Source: an uncultured Eubacteriales bacterium (GTDB lineage Bacteria > Bacillota > Clostridia > Oscillospirales > UBA644). From it: 64,000 nt of DNA. Made by a program: the position numbers and the translations under genes. The stretch covers positions 201,404-265,403 of the forward strand of contig CAKSBH010000001.1 of the NCBI GenBank assembly GCA_934438175.1. The letters run 5' to 3'. Under the pieces are notes generated by a model that had not been told where the DNA came from, did no database searches, and worked only from the letters and a program-made list of their open reading frames with translations. This document shows, piece after piece, positions 16,442 to 25,044 of the stretch. The first letter of the stretch is position 1. Each line of letters begins with the position of its first letter.

Positions 16442-17437
16442 ATGATACGGTTTGCAGTGGTCGGTACCAATTTTGTCACGGAGCGGTTCTTGCTGGAAGC
16501 GGGCGGGAACCCTTTGTTCCGGCTGGTTTCCGTTCATTCCCGTGATCCGCGGCGGGCAGCTGCTTTCGCGCAGGCTCACGGTGCAGAACGGTTCTGCTCG
16601 GATACCGATGTCCTGGCAGCGGATGACGGTGTGGATGCGGTGTATCTTGCCGTTCCCAACAGCTGTCATGCCGACCTTGCCGTAAAGTTTCTTTCGCACG
16701 GAAAGGCGGTTCTGTGTGAGAAACCGTTTGCCTCCAATGTGCGGGAAGCCGAGCGGATGATCCGGGCGGCACAGACGCACGGGCAGCTGCTGATGGAAGC
16801 GTATATGACACGGTTCCTTCCGGTGTATGAGACCCTTTCGCAGGCGATCCGCGACATCGGCGCAATCCGGAGCGCCTCGGTGACGTTTGCCAAGCGCTCG
16901 TCACGCTACGACGCATATCGGAGGGGGGAACCGGTGCGCACGTTTTCGGCACAGTATGCCAACGGCGCGATGATGGATCTGGGGGTCTATGCCGTTCACC
17001 CGTATGTGGATTGGTTCGGAATGCCGCAGGATGTTTTTGCGGAGGGCACAATCGGTCCGGACGGGGTGGACCTTTCTTCGGACGCGACACTGATTTATCC
17101 CGGTTTTTCCGCTGAAATTCATGTTTCCAAAACCGAAGACCGACCGTTTTTCTGTGAGATCCGAGGCGAAAAGGGAACGATTCTGACCGACCGCATCAGC
17201 GAGCCGACGTTTGTGAAAATCTGCATGCCGGACGGAAGAACGGAAGACCGGACGCCGCCGCAGCCGTTGCCGGTGATGCGGTATGAGGCGGATGAATTTC
17301 TTGCGCTGCTGCAGGCAGGAGCGACCTCTTCAAAAAAACTTCCGCTGTCCTGTTCGCGGAACGCAATGGCGGTGCTGGACGCTGTCCGCAGCCGGCTCGG
17401 CGTGCGTTATCCCGCGGACGAAGGGGGAATCCTTTAA
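16442..17437 (+). CDS. Gfo/Idh/MocA-family oxidoreductase
   Basis: A 331-residue NAD(P)-dependent sugar or cyclitol dehydrogenase-type protein. The N-terminal Rossmann segment is IRFAVVGTNFVTERFL; the family motif CEKPFASNVREAE holds the expected lysine, and MDLGVYAVHPYVDWFG belongs to the C-terminal alpha/beta domain. The start follows the gdhA terminator closely (RBS gggaga). The substrate is not evident. The gene ends at the palindromic element at 17456. Confidence 0.9.
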   Translation: MIRFAVVGTNFVTERFLLEAGGNPLFRLVSVHSRDPRRAAAFAQAHGAERFCSDTDVLAADDGVDAVYLAVPNSCHADLAVKFLSHGKAVLCEKPFASNVREAERMIRAAQTHGQLLMEAYMTRFLPVYETLSQAIRDIGAIRSASVTFAKRSSRYDAYRRGEPVRTFSAQYANGAMMDLGVYAVHPYVDWFGMPQDVFAEGTIGPDGVDLSSDATLIYPGFSAEIHVSKTEDRPFFCEIRGEKGTILTDRISEPTFVKICMPDGRTEDRTPPQPLPVMRYEADEFLALLQAGATSSKKLPLSCSRNAMAVLDAVRSRLGVRYPADEGGIL

Positions 17438-17455
17438 GAACAACGAAAAAAAGAA

Positions 17456-17758
17456 AGACCCAATCGGTTGGGGCGGACTCAGATAAGGATAAGTCGGTTT
17501 TGAGCGGCTCTTTTCCGCCCATACTTCATAAAAAATCTCGGTAATACACAAAGTATTGCCGAGATTTTGTTATTTTGTCTGAACGAAAAATATCTCGCTC
17601 AAAACTGCCATGCACCCTGTAAAATTGGATTTTGTTCTGTGGCAAGGCAAAAAGCGCAGGAATAATGGAGATATATTTCGAGCATTTTTAACGAAGCCAC
17701 AGGGCAAAAGACTTTTTACAGGGCGGCTTATCCTTATCTGAGTCCGCCCTTCGGGTCT
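17456..17758. mobile_element. MITE-like palindromic element of about 300 bp
   Basis: A 23-bp perfect inverted repeat (gggcggactcagataaggat.., 17471-17493, and its complement 17727-17749) encloses about 230 bp. Outer arms agaccc (17456-17461) and gggtct (17753-17758) also pair. Inside are further nested complementary segments (cctgtaaaa / ttttacagg) and a hairpin at 17534-17565 (aatctcggtaatac / gtattgccgagatt). There is no credible coding frame. It lies between two convergent genes and ends in a T run. It resembles a miniature inverted-repeat element or a structured RNA; no transposase is nearby. Confidence 0.7.
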
Positions 17759-17763
17759 CTTTT

Positions 17764-18519
17764 TTATTCCAAAAACCAGCATTTCAGCATCCCGAAAATT
17801 TCCCGGATCCAGTAGGGCTGCTGCAGAAACCAGGGAGCATGTGCGGATTCCGCGGCGGCTTCCAGTCCGTAGCGGTCGGCATGAACGTGTGCCCGGTATT
17901 GGTGAAACACGTCGGTGACGATGACAATGCGGTTGGGAAGTCCGTTTTCTTTGAGCAGGGCGGCGATGAACCGCAGATTTTCGTCGGTGTTTGCAGAACG
18001 GTCTTCTTCCAGAATGCGGGATTCGTCAATGCCTCGTTCGGTCAGCCAGGTCTTCATACAGAACGCCTCGGAGGTGGGCTCGTTTTCTCCCTGACCGCCG
18101 GAGACGATACACAGCGCTTCCGGATGACGCTGCAGATATGACAGTGCCGTGCTCAGCCGTCCTTCCAGAAGCTGTCCGGGGTCGTCCTGCTGCACGGTGC
18201 ATCCCAAAACGACAACAACAGCATCTTCTGCCGGCTCTCCGTACGAAGAACGGAAGAAAAGAACGCCCAGCAGAATAAAAACGAACAGAAATCCGCAACC
18301 GATCACCGACAGAACAACACGGAATACAATTTTTCCAACCCGGGAAGCATGTGGGGCAAGGAGGTCGTATCCGGAGGGAAAGAGCGATAACAGTACCCCG
18401 ACCAGGGCAGGTGCCCAGACGCCGATGTGAAAAACGCCGTACAGGCAGGCGGGCAACAGGGAGAGCAACACAAGTGCGGTGCCGAGGATCCGAAGTGTCC
18501 AGGCAAGTGTTCGTGACAT
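17764..18519 (-). CDS. YdcF/SanA-like DUF218 membrane protein
   Basis: A 251-residue protein with three N-terminal hydrophobic segments (LRILGTALVLLSLLPACLYGV, VWAPALVGVLLSLF, FRVVLSVIGCGFLFVFILLGVLF) and a C-terminal DUF218 domain (AVVVVLGC, CIVSGGQGENEPTSEA, RSANTDENLRFIAALL, IVTDVFHQYRA). Related proteins (ElyC, SanA, YdcF) are linked to envelope integrity or bind nucleotides, but the reaction is unsettled. It ends at the palindromic element. Confidence 0.85.
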   Translation of the reverse strand: MSRTLAWTLRILGTALVLLSLLPACLYGVFHIGVWAPALVGVLLSLFPSGYDLLAPHASRVGKIVFRVVLSVIGCGFLFVFILLGVLFFRSSYGEPAEDAVVVVLGCTVQQDDPGQLLEGRLSTALSYLQRHPEALCIVSGGQGENEPTSEAFCMKTWLTERGIDESRILEEDRSANTDENLRFIAALLKENGLPNRIVIVTDVFHQYRAHVHADRYGLEAAAESAHAPWFLQQPYWIREIFGMLKCWFLE

Positions 18520-18590
18520 GGAGATTCTTCTTTCTGTTTTCGGGATGGAAAAATGTGTCGTGTAAGAAAAAAATGGTTGCGGTAAGCCGG

Positions 18591-19097
18591 TTACAGTTGA
18601 ATCCAGAACCGTTTGACGGTAATATGCTCGTTGGGGTCGAACCGTTCATCCTCAAGAACTCCTCCGTTTTTCAGGATGACTTTTTCGGATGCGTGGTTGT
18701 CGCTGTCACAGACACAGAGAATGCGGTCAAAACCAAACTTCCGCGCGAGTTCCAGCCCTTGCTTCAGCATCTGCGTTGCGAGTCCGCGATTCCGGTCGGA
18801 AGGGCGGGTGGCGTAACCGATGTGACCGCCGTAATTCAGCAGAAATTCCGTTAATTCAAACTTTATGCTGAAGACCCCGACCAGACGTTTTTCCTCATAG
18901 CAGAGGTAAAAATTCTCGCGCACGTACCCTTCCGGAAGATTGTTTCCGGTATGACGGTTCTGCATCTCGGACAGCCATTGGCTGTAATTTTTCGCATTGC
19001 GGATGCCGATGCACTCGCCGCCGCTTTTTTCGATTTCGTCATAGAATGCCAAAACATCTTCCCGGTTCTGCACGGTAGGCAAAATAAAATGCAGCAA
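18591..19097 (-). CDS. GNAT-family N-acetyltransferase
   Basis: A 168-residue acyl-CoA-dependent acetyltransferase. The acetyl-CoA-binding motif is IGYATRPSDRNRGLATQML (R/Q-x-x-G-x-A type), followed by CVCDSDNHASEKVILKNGG, the usual GNAT motif B. The start codon is TTG with aaagga 8 nt upstream; no good ATG is present. The acceptor is unknown. Confidence 0.85.
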   Translation of the reverse strand: MLHFILPTVQNREDVLAFYDEIEKSGGECIGIRNAKNYSQWLSEMQNRHTGNNLPEGYVRENFYLCYEEKRLVGVFSIKFELTEFLLNYGGHIGYATRPSDRNRGLATQMLKQGLELARKFGFDRILCVCDSDNHASEKVILKNGGVLEDERFDPNEHITVKRFWIQL

Positions 19098-19182
19098 TTC
19101 GTGTTTCCTTTCGTAAGATCCGGTTGACCGAAGCGGGATTTATACGAGGTCGGACCGCGTGAAAAAAAACGGTATAAAAAAT

Positions 19183-19210
19183 CTACCGTAATTTGATGAA
19201 ATTACGGTAG
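19183..19210 (-). terminator. Terminator of tRNA-Val
   Basis: 12-bp perfect stem ctaccgtaattt / aaattacggtag just 3' of the tRNA on the minus strand, followed there by a T run (19175-19180). Confidence 0.85.
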
Positions 19211-19215
19211 ACTCA

Positions 19216-19292
19216 TGGTGGAGACGAGGGGGCTCGAACCCATGACCTCACGGATGTGAACCGTGCGCTCTGACCAGCTGAGCTACGCCTCC
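19216..19292 (-). tRNA. tRNA-Val (anticodon CAC)
   Basis: Cloverleaf of 77 nt including an encoded CCA: acceptor GGAGGCG / CGTCTCC (one G-U), D arm GCTCAGCTGGTCAGAGC, anticodon stem CACGG/CCGTG with loop TTCACAT giving CAC, and T arm GGGTTCGAGCCCC-like. Reads valine GUG codons. Confidence 0.95.
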
Positions 19293-19307
19293 GAACAGTG
19301 CTTATCT

Positions 19308-19336
19308 ATTTTATTACAGATTTCGGAAAAAAGCAA
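19308..19336 (-). promoter_or_regulatory. Probable promoter of tRNA-Val
   Basis: Minus strand TTGCTT (19331-19336), 17 bp, TAAAAT (19308-19313), about 16 bp before the tRNA. Confidence 0.5.
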
Positions 19337-19566
19337 GCCCCTTTTGGAAAAAAAATATTTTTTGGAATAATTTTTTCGACTTCTTAAAGTGTAAAAACGT
19401 CTTATGATATTCCTGTTCTATTCTTCGGTGTGTCGGAATCCCGGAAATGACGGCACGACCGTGCCGCGGCGATGCAAAGTGTGGTGAGACAACGTCGTTG
19501 CGGGCAGGGGAGAAAGAGAACCCGGTGGGACATACGGAAAAAGCGGCAAGGCGTGTGAACGGAAAA
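19337..19566. other. Intergenic stretch with no recognisable feature
   Basis: Between the tRNA-Val promoter and the tyrS terminator. Short ORFs on both strands show no protein-like composition or good RBS, and I see no known RNA motif. Confidence 0.5.
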
Positions 19567-19567
19567 A

Positions 19568-19594
19568 CCGTGCGGAGCGTACTGCTCCGCACGG
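19568..19594 (-). terminator. Intrinsic terminator of tyrS
   Basis: 11-bp perfect stem ccgtgcggagc / gctccgcacgg, with T run on the minus strand. Confidence 0.85.
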
Positions 19595-19605
19595 AAAACG
19601 GGTGT

Positions 19606-20829
19606 TTACCGAACTGTAATTTTCATGAAGTTCTTTTTGCCGCGACGAAGCAGTTTGCCTTCCCCGGACAGAGCTTCTTTGGTAAATGTCGCACGGATGT
19701 CGGTCATCTTCACATCGTCAAACACGACGCCGCCCTGTTCGATGGCACGGCGTCCCTCCGCACGGGAAGAAACCAGTCCGGCTTTGACCAGAAGTGAAAT
19801 CAGGTCAATGCTGCCATCGGTGAAGTCCGCATCGGTCAGGACGGTTTCCGGGGCATTGGCTCCGGCTCCGCCGGAGAACAGAGAGCGGGCAGTATCCCGG
19901 GCTTTGACTGCTTCCTCTTCGCCGTGAACCATTTTGGTCAGTTCATAAGCGAGGATCTCTTTCTTTTCGTTGATGCGGCGATCTTCCCAGGATTCCATTT
20001 CCAGAATCTCTTCGATGGGCAGAAAGGTGAGCATCTTGATGCACTTCATCACATCGGCGTCGTCCACATTGCGCCAGTACTGATAAAACTCAAACGGCGA
20101 GGTTTTGTTGGGATCCAGCCAGACGGCATTGCCGGCGGTTTTTCCCATCTTTTTGCCCTGTGAGTCGGTCAGGAGCGTAATGGTCATGGCATGGGCATCC
20201 TTGCCCAGTTTGCGGCGGATCAGTTCCGTGCCTCCCAGCATGTTTGACCACTGATCGTCGCCTCCGAACTGCATGTTGCAGCCGTAATGCTGGAACAGGT
20301 AGTAGAAGTCGTAGCTCTGCATAATCATGTAGTTGAATTCCAGGAAGGAAAGCCCCTTTTCCATACGCTGCTTGTAGCATTCCGCGCGCAGCATGTTGTT
20401 GACGGAGAAGCAGGCACCCACATCACGCAGAAGCTCGATGTAGTTGAGATTCAGCAGCCAGTCGGCGTTGTTGACCATGATGGCTTTGTCTTCTCCGAAT
20501 TCGATGAATTTTTCCATCTGGCGCTTGAAACATTCCGCGTTGTGGTCGATGTCTTCTTTGGTAAGCATTTTTCGCATATCCGTCCGACCGGAGGGATCTC
20601 CGATCATCGTGGTGCCACCGCCAATCAGGGCGACCGGACGGTTGCCAGCCATCTGCAGACGCTTCATCATGGTCAGAGCCATGAAATGCCCTGCCGTCAG
20701 ACTGTCTGCCGTACAGTCGAAGCCGATGTAGAATATGGCTTCTCCGTTGTTGATGACATCACGGATCTTTTCTTCATCCGTGGTCTGCGCAATCAGTCCA
20801 CGGGCCTGAAGCTCTTCGTAAATTTTCAT
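19606..20829 (-). CDS. tyrS: Tyrosyl-tRNA synthetase
   Basis: Charges tRNA-Tyr; class I synthetase, 407 residues. The HIGH-like segment TADSLTAGHF follows IFYIGFDC, the second signature is KKMGKTAGNAVWLDP, and the C-terminal S4 domain (LVKAGLVSSRAEGRRAIEQGGV) binds RNA. The start is MKIYEEL at 20829 with gggagtg upstream; the longer ORF reaches through the promoter. The leader is about 36 nt, so the usual T-box is missing. Confidence 0.97.
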   Translation of the reverse strand: MKIYEELQARGLIAQTTDEEKIRDVINNGEAIFYIGFDCTADSLTAGHFMALTMMKRLQMAGNRPVALIGGGTTMIGDPSGRTDMRKMLTKEDIDHNAECFKRQMEKFIEFGEDKAIMVNNADWLLNLNYIELLRDVGACFSVNNMLRAECYKQRMEKGLSFLEFNYMIMQSYDFYYLFQHYGCNMQFGGDDQWSNMLGGTELIRRKLGKDAHAMTITLLTDSQGKKMGKTAGNAVWLDPNKTSPFEFYQYWRNVDDADVMKCIKMLTFLPIEEILEMESWEDRRINEKKEILAYELTKMVHGEEEAVKARDTARSLFSGGAGANAPETVLTDADFTDGSIDLISLLVKAGLVSSRAEGRRAIEQGGVVFDDVKMTDIRATFTKEALSGEGKLLRRGKKNFMKITVR

Positions 20830-20871
20830 GGTTGGTATTTTCACTCCCACAGAAATTGATTTTTTCTTTTT

Positions 20872-20900
20872 ATTATACAATACCCCCGGATGTTTGTCAA
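20872..20900 (-). promoter_or_regulatory. Consensus sigma-A promoter of tyrS
   Basis: Minus strand TTGACA (20895-20900), 17 bp, TATAAT (20872-20877). Confidence 0.88.
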
Positions 20901-20913
20901 CCGCAGAAACCGG

Positions 20914-20942
20914 AAAAAAGGCGAGCCAATCGACGGCTCGCC
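20914..20942 (-). terminator. Intrinsic terminator of the acyltransferase-like gene
   Basis: ggcgagcc / ggctcgcc stem (20920-20927, 20935-20942) with a T run on the minus strand; it sits just upstream of the tyrS promoter. Confidence 0.85.
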
Positions 20943-20960
20943 CGAAAAAAGATGCGTTTT

Positions 20961-21809
20961 TCAGATGGTTTTGTCTTCCCATTCACGGATACAAACCCTG
21001 GGGGCGCCTTCCAGAAGCGTCGGGTCTGCCAGATAATTCTTCATGGTGATGAACGCTTTGGCGAAATAACTGCCCGAAGCAATCCGTTCGTCCATAACAA
21101 CGCCGAGCGGCAGGCAGCGGTCAAAAACGATTTCGCCTTTGCTGCGGCGGGGAACCTCACGCAGATTGCCCATGGAGACGATCATGCTGGTGGTACCGAA
21201 ATTGTACACATGGTGATAGATATGGTTGGTTTTGATGGAAGCGAGGTTGGTGATGGTCATGGAAACATGAAACGGGCTTGCCTCGATGAGTTTCCGCGGC
21301 AGCCAGCCGTAACGGTCCATGAGTTTGAACAGTTTGACGCCGATGTTGAGCAGTCCGGGAATTCCCAGCAGCGTTTTGATGATGTCGTCGGTTTTGTTGG
21401 TGTCGCCGACCTCCCGGTTCTGTTCGATGTAGGTGTTGATTTTTTCGTTGACCGTGAAGATGTCGTCCTCCGGGTCAAAATACATTTTGTTCATCGTCCC
21501 GTCTGTTTCGCCGGGTTTCAAGACAACCATGCCGATGGCAAGTTCGTTTCGCGCATAGATTTTCTTGTTGACGATGAAGCGATTCAGGGCCGGAAACTCC
21601 GCTACGGTGCGCACATACGCGGCAATTACGAGCGCCAGGTGACTGATGGATTTTCCTTCTTTGCGCTTTGCGCCGAGATAGTTCTGCATGGGCACGACCG
21701 GGATGTTGAGTTCGATCATGTTCATGGCGTCGCTTCTCTCGCTCATAATGTGTGCGGCGACAGTGTACATCGGATTGGTATGTTTCAGCCGTCTTCCGTC
21801 TTTACGCAT
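20961..21809 (-). CDS. CAT/E2-fold acyltransferase-like protein (catalytic His replaced)
   Basis: A 282-residue protein resembling the catalytic domain of 2-oxo acid dehydrogenase E2 / chloramphenicol acetyltransferase, with no lipoyl or subunit-binding domain. Family landmarks are ALNRFIVNKKIYARNE, VSMTITNLASIKTNHIYHH and LGVVMDERIASGSYFAK. In E2/CAT enzymes that last motif is DHRxxDG with a catalytic histidine; here it reads DERIASG, so both the His and the Asp are gone. A relative lies at 49920-50792. The ATG at 21809 has aaggag upstream and its own promoter. The function is unknown. Confidence 0.72.
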   Translation of the reverse strand: MRKDGRRLKHTNPMYTVAAHIMSERSDAMNMIELNIPVVPMQNYLGAKRKEGKSISHLALVIAAYVRTVAEFPALNRFIVNKKIYARNELAIGMVVLKPGETDGTMNKMYFDPEDDIFTVNEKINTYIEQNREVGDTNKTDDIIKTLLGIPGLLNIGVKLFKLMDRYGWLPRKLIEASPFHVSMTITNLASIKTNHIYHHVYNFGTTSMIVSMGNLREVPRRSKGEIVFDRCLPLGVVMDERIASGSYFAKAFITMKNYLADPTLLEGAPRVCIREWEDKTI

Positions 21810-21839
21810 GAAAAATGCTCCTTTCTGTAAAGATATTTT

Positions 21840-21868
21840 ATTATATATGATTTTTGACGAAAAGTCAA
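21840..21868 (-). promoter_or_regulatory. Sigma-A promoter of the acyltransferase-like gene
   Basis: Minus strand TTGACT (21863-21868), 17 bp, TATAAT (21840-21845); divergent to the pyk promoter. Confidence 0.8.
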
Positions 21869-21900
21869 CGATTTTTTTTCGTACACTTTTGGAAAAGGAC

Positions 21901-21929
21901 TTGATTCTGTGCCCAAAAGGTGATACAAT
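21901..21929 (+). promoter_or_regulatory. Sigma-A promoter of pyk
   Basis: TTGATT (21901-21906), 17 bp, TACAAT (21924-21929), 38 bp before the ATG. Confidence 0.75.
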
Positions 21930-21967
21930 ACCCATGAATAAACGCAGATAAAGGGGATTTACGATAG

Positions 21968-23383
21968 ATGAGAAAAACAAAGATCATATGCACGCTCGGT
22001 CCGGCGAGCAGCACGCAGGAGCAGATTGAGGAACTGATGCGCTGCGGGATGAACATTGCCCGGTTCAACTTTTCGCACGGGACGCACGAATCTCACAAAA
22101 AACTGATGGACAACGTGAAAGCCGTGCGGGAAAAATACGAACTGCCGGTTGCGATTATGCTGGATACCCGCGGTCCCGAAATCCGCATCCGGGATGTGGA
22201 GAACGGAGCCGTGATGCTGCGGGAGGGCGATCCGTTCACGCTGACCACGCGGGAAGTGATGGGAACGGCACGCGAAGTGACCGTTTCTTACAAGGAGCTG
22301 CCGCATCAGCTGAAGCCCGGAAGTGTTTTGCTGATTGATGACGGCAAAATCAAACTGAGTGTGCGGGAAGTGCGGGAAACGGATATTGTGTGTATCGTGA
22401 CGGACGGCGGGGAACTGCATTCTAAAAAAAGCGTCAACGTACCCAACGTGCGGCTGGAAATGCCGTATCTGAGCGAAAAGGATGAGCAGGATCTTCTGTT
22501 CGGCATTGAGCAGGATGTGGATTTTGTTGCCGCTTCGTTTGTGCGGCGCAAGGACGATGTGATCCGGCTTCGTAAATTCCTGGATTATCACGGCGGACAT
22601 TCCATCAAAATCATTTCCAAGATCGAAAACATCGAGGGTGTGGAGAATTTTGATGAGATTCTTCTTTATTCCGATGGAATCATGGTAGCCCGTGGCGACA
22701 TGGGGGTGGAAGTTCCGTTTGAACAGCTGCCCGGCATTCAGAAAAAATTCATCCGCAAATGTTATCAGTCCGGCAAGATGGTGATTACGGCAACGCAGAT
22801 GCTGGAATCCATGACGCATAACCTGATGCCCACCCGTGCGGAAATTACCGATGTGGCGAACGCCGTGTTTGACGGAACGTCCGCGGTTATGCTTTCCGGC
22901 GAAACAACAGTGGGCGATCATCCGGCCGAAGTGGTGCGGGTGATGGACCGGATTGTCCGGCGCGCCGAGAGCGACGCCTTTGAGATCGGCTCGTTTGACC
23001 GGATCCGGTATGACCGGTCTGACAGCATCGTCAATGCGGTGTGCGATGCCGCCTGTACGACGGCGCGGGATATGGGTGCCAGGGCAATCATCGCCGTAAC
23101 AATGTCTGGCGATACGGCACGGGGACTGTCCAAGTTCCGTCCCGTGGAGGCCATTGTTGCTGCGACGCCGAGCAAGAAGTCGTTTTATCAGCTTTCCCTG
23201 TCGTGGGGCGTGGAGCCGGTTCTTGCACTGACGCAGGAGACGACCGAGAGTTTGTTCCGTCATGCTGTGGACTGCGCAAAGCAGCTGGATATGGTGGCTG
23301 CGGGTGATAAAGTGGTGATTGTGGCGGGGCTTCCGCTTCAGACCCGCACTCCGGTCAATACCATCAAGGTGGAAACGGTCTGA
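21968..23383 (+). CDS. pyk: Pyruvate kinase
   Basis: Last ATP-forming step of glycolysis (PEP + ADP to pyruvate + ATP). 471 residues, the short bacterial form without the extra C-terminal PEP-utiliser domain. Motifs: TKIICTLGPAS, MNIARFNFSHGTHE, AIMLDTRGPEIR, FVAASFVRRKDDV, the active-site ISKIENIEGVENFDEIL and MVARGDMGVEVPFEQLP. Transcribed alone from its promoter to a strong terminator at 23403. Confidence 0.98.
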   Translation: MRKTKIICTLGPASSTQEQIEELMRCGMNIARFNFSHGTHESHKKLMDNVKAVREKYELPVAIMLDTRGPEIRIRDVENGAVMLREGDPFTLTTREVMGTAREVTVSYKELPHQLKPGSVLLIDDGKIKLSVREVRETDIVCIVTDGGELHSKKSVNVPNVRLEMPYLSEKDEQDLLFGIEQDVDFVAASFVRRKDDVIRLRKFLDYHGGHSIKIISKIENIEGVENFDEILLYSDGIMVARGDMGVEVPFEQLPGIQKKFIRKCYQSGKMVITATQMLESMTHNLMPTRAEITDVANAVFDGTSAVMLSGETTVGDHPAEVVRVMDRIVRRAESDAFEIGSFDRIRYDRSDSIVNAVCDAACTTARDMGARAIIAVTMSGDTARGLSKFRPVEAIVAATPSKKSFYQLSLSWGVEPVLALTQETTESLFRHAVDCAKQLDMVAAGDKVVIVAGLPLQTRTPVNTIKVETV

Positions 23384-23402
23384 TTTGGAAAAAAAAATTG
23401 TT

Positions 23403-23442
23403 TTCCGGGCAGGAGAAAAAGATCCTGTCCGGAAACTTTTTT
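23403..23442 (+). terminator. Intrinsic terminator of pyk
   Basis: 12-bp stem ttccgggcagga / tcctgtccggaa (one G-U), then a T run. Confidence 0.9.
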
Positions 23443-23443
23443 G

Positions 23444-23472
23444 TTGACAAATCCGGCTGAATGGCATATAAT
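23444..23472 (+). promoter_or_regulatory. Consensus sigma-A promoter of mgtE
   Basis: TTGACA (23444-23449), 17 bp, TATAAT (23467-23472). It begins right at the end of the pyk terminator and is followed by a leader of about 215 nt. Confidence 0.88.
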
Positions 23473-23479
23473 AAAAGAA

Positions 23480-23690
23480 GATTCCGTCCAAGGCGGATGA
23501 ACTTGAAAAAACGGAGAGGTGAGACAGAATGGAACCGGGAAGTAGTTGCTGCCCCGACCCTGTCGGGCGAAGTTTGACGGGCAAACCCGAACCGGAATGT
23601 CTTACGTTTGCCCGGAACGGAATCTGACGGGATCTGACGTGACAACCTTCTTCCTACCTAAAGGGTAACGCTTATTTTAGGAGGAGAAAG
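23480..23690 (+). promoter_or_regulatory. Structured mgtE leader, candidate M-box (ykoK) magnesium riboswitch
   Basis: The leader is unusually long for this window. It holds aggtgagac (23515 region), ttgctgcccc, a ccgaccctgtcggg hairpin and gacgggca in the order of the M-box GGUGAGGC / GCUGCC / CGGGU core, though the match is partial. At its 3' end tcctacctaaa (23652-23662) can pair with tttaggagga (23676-23685), hiding the Shine-Dalgarno sequence. That is a natural translational switch. The position before a magnesium transporter fits. It could be another leader class. Confidence 0.55.
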
Positions 23691-23694
23691 ACAC

Positions 23695-25035
23695 ATGAAA
23701 GAAACCATCACCGAACTTCTTGCCGAAAAGAAGTTCCCCGAATTGCGCAGGACGCTCAACGAAATGTATCCTGCCGATCTGGCAATTCTGCTGGATGATT
23801 TTCCCATTGAGGAAATGATCCTGCTGTTCCGCCTGCTGTCCAAGGATAACGCCGCCGAGGTTTTTGCGGAGATGGAGCCCGACAAGCAGGAAGCACTGGT
23901 AACCGCATTCAGCGACAACGAACTGAAGGCCGTTATCAACGAACTGTTTGTGGACGATGCCGCCGACCTGGTTGACGAGATGCCGACCAATGTGGTGAAG
24001 CGTATTCTGAAACAGGCAAGCCTGGATATGCGCAAATCCATCAACGAACTTCTCAAATATCCGGACGACAGTGCCGGCAGCATTATGACAACGGAGTTTG
24101 TTGCGTTGCTGGGCGACATGACCGTGGAGGAGGCGTTTGACCGCATCCGCAAAACGGGCGTGGATAAAGAAACCATTTATACCTGCTACGTAACGGACCG
24201 TGATAAGCATCTTTGCGGTGTGGTTACGGTGCGGGAACTGTTGCTTGCGGCTCCGGAAAGCCGGATCCGTGACATTATGACCGAGCACGTCGTGGCAGTC
24301 AGAACGCTGGAAGACAAGGAAAGTGTTGCCGAGAAGATCAGCCGTTACAACTTTCTTGCCCTTCCGGTTGTCGACAACGAGGATCGTCTTGTCGGTATCG
24401 TTACGTTTGACGATGCCATCGACGTTATGGAAGACGAGGCGACGGAAGACATCGAAAAGATGGCTGCCATTACGCCGACCGATAAGCCGTATCTGAAAAC
24501 GGGCGTATGGGAGACCTTCGGAAAGCGCATCCCGTGGCTGCTGCTGCTGATGGTATCGGCAACGTTTACCAGCGGCATCATCAACACCTTTGAAAGCGCC
24601 CTGTCTCACATGGTGGTTCTGACCGCTTTTATTCCCATGCTGATGGACACCGGCGGAAACGCCGGCGGGCAGTCGTCCGTTACGATGATCCGTGCCCTGT
24701 CTCTGGGCGACGTGGAATTCCGGGATATCTTCCGCGTTATTTGGAAAGAGATCCGGGTTGCCGTTCTTTGCGGCGTGGTTCTGTCCGGCGTCAACTTCGG
24801 CAAGATTCTGCTGTTCGGAGAATCCGGGGGCAGTGTTGCGGTTGCCGCCGTGGTCAGCATAACGCTTCTCATTACGGTGATTTTTGCCAAGATGGTGGGC
24901 TGTATCCTGCCGCTGCTGGCAAAAAAAGTAGGATTCGACCCTGCCGTGATGGCAAGTCCGTTTATTACGACGGTGGTGGATGCCATTTCGCTTCTGGTCT
25001 ATTTCAATGTGGCGGAAGCGTTTCTGCATTTATAA
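23695..25035 (+). CDS. mgtE: Magnesium transporter MgtE
   Basis: A 446-residue Mg2+ channel. Order of domains: superhelical N domain (LLAEKKFPELRRTLNEM, PADLAILLDD), two CBS domains (DIMTEHVVAVRTLEDKESVAEKI, ALPVVDNEDRLVGIVTFDDAIDV), then five membrane helices with the pore signature FIPMLMDTGGNAGGQSS. In characterised MgtE the cytosolic part closes the channel when Mg2+ is plentiful. Expression is probably also controlled by the leader RNA. Confidence 0.97.
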   Translation: MKETITELLAEKKFPELRRTLNEMYPADLAILLDDFPIEEMILLFRLLSKDNAAEVFAEMEPDKQEALVTAFSDNELKAVINELFVDDAADLVDEMPTNVVKRILKQASLDMRKSINELLKYPDDSAGSIMTTEFVALLGDMTVEEAFDRIRKTGVDKETIYTCYVTDRDKHLCGVVTVRELLLAAPESRIRDIMTEHVVAVRTLEDKESVAEKISRYNFLALPVVDNEDRLVGIVTFDDAIDVMEDEATEDIEKMAAITPTDKPYLKTGVWETFGKRIPWLLLLMVSATFTSGIINTFESALSHMVVLTAFIPMLMDTGGNAGGQSSVTMIRALSLGDVEFRDIFRVIWKEIRVAVLCGVVLSGVNFGKILLFGESGGSVAVAAVVSITLLITVIFAKMVGCILPLLAKKVGFDPAVMASPFITTVVDAISLLVYFNVAEAFLHL

Positions 25036-25044
25036 CGTTGATGC

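Noticed and set aside
19216..19292. Possibility that the tRNA is tRNA-His
   Set aside because: The loop reads TTCACAT, so the anticodon is CAC (Val), not GTG.
19314..19592. 92-codon frame on the minus strand upstream of tRNA-Val
   Set aside because: Runs over the tyrS terminator and the tRNA promoter, no RBS, low complexity end.
20830..20871. T-box leader for tyrS
   Set aside because: The leader between promoter and ATG is under 45 nt, too short for a T-box.
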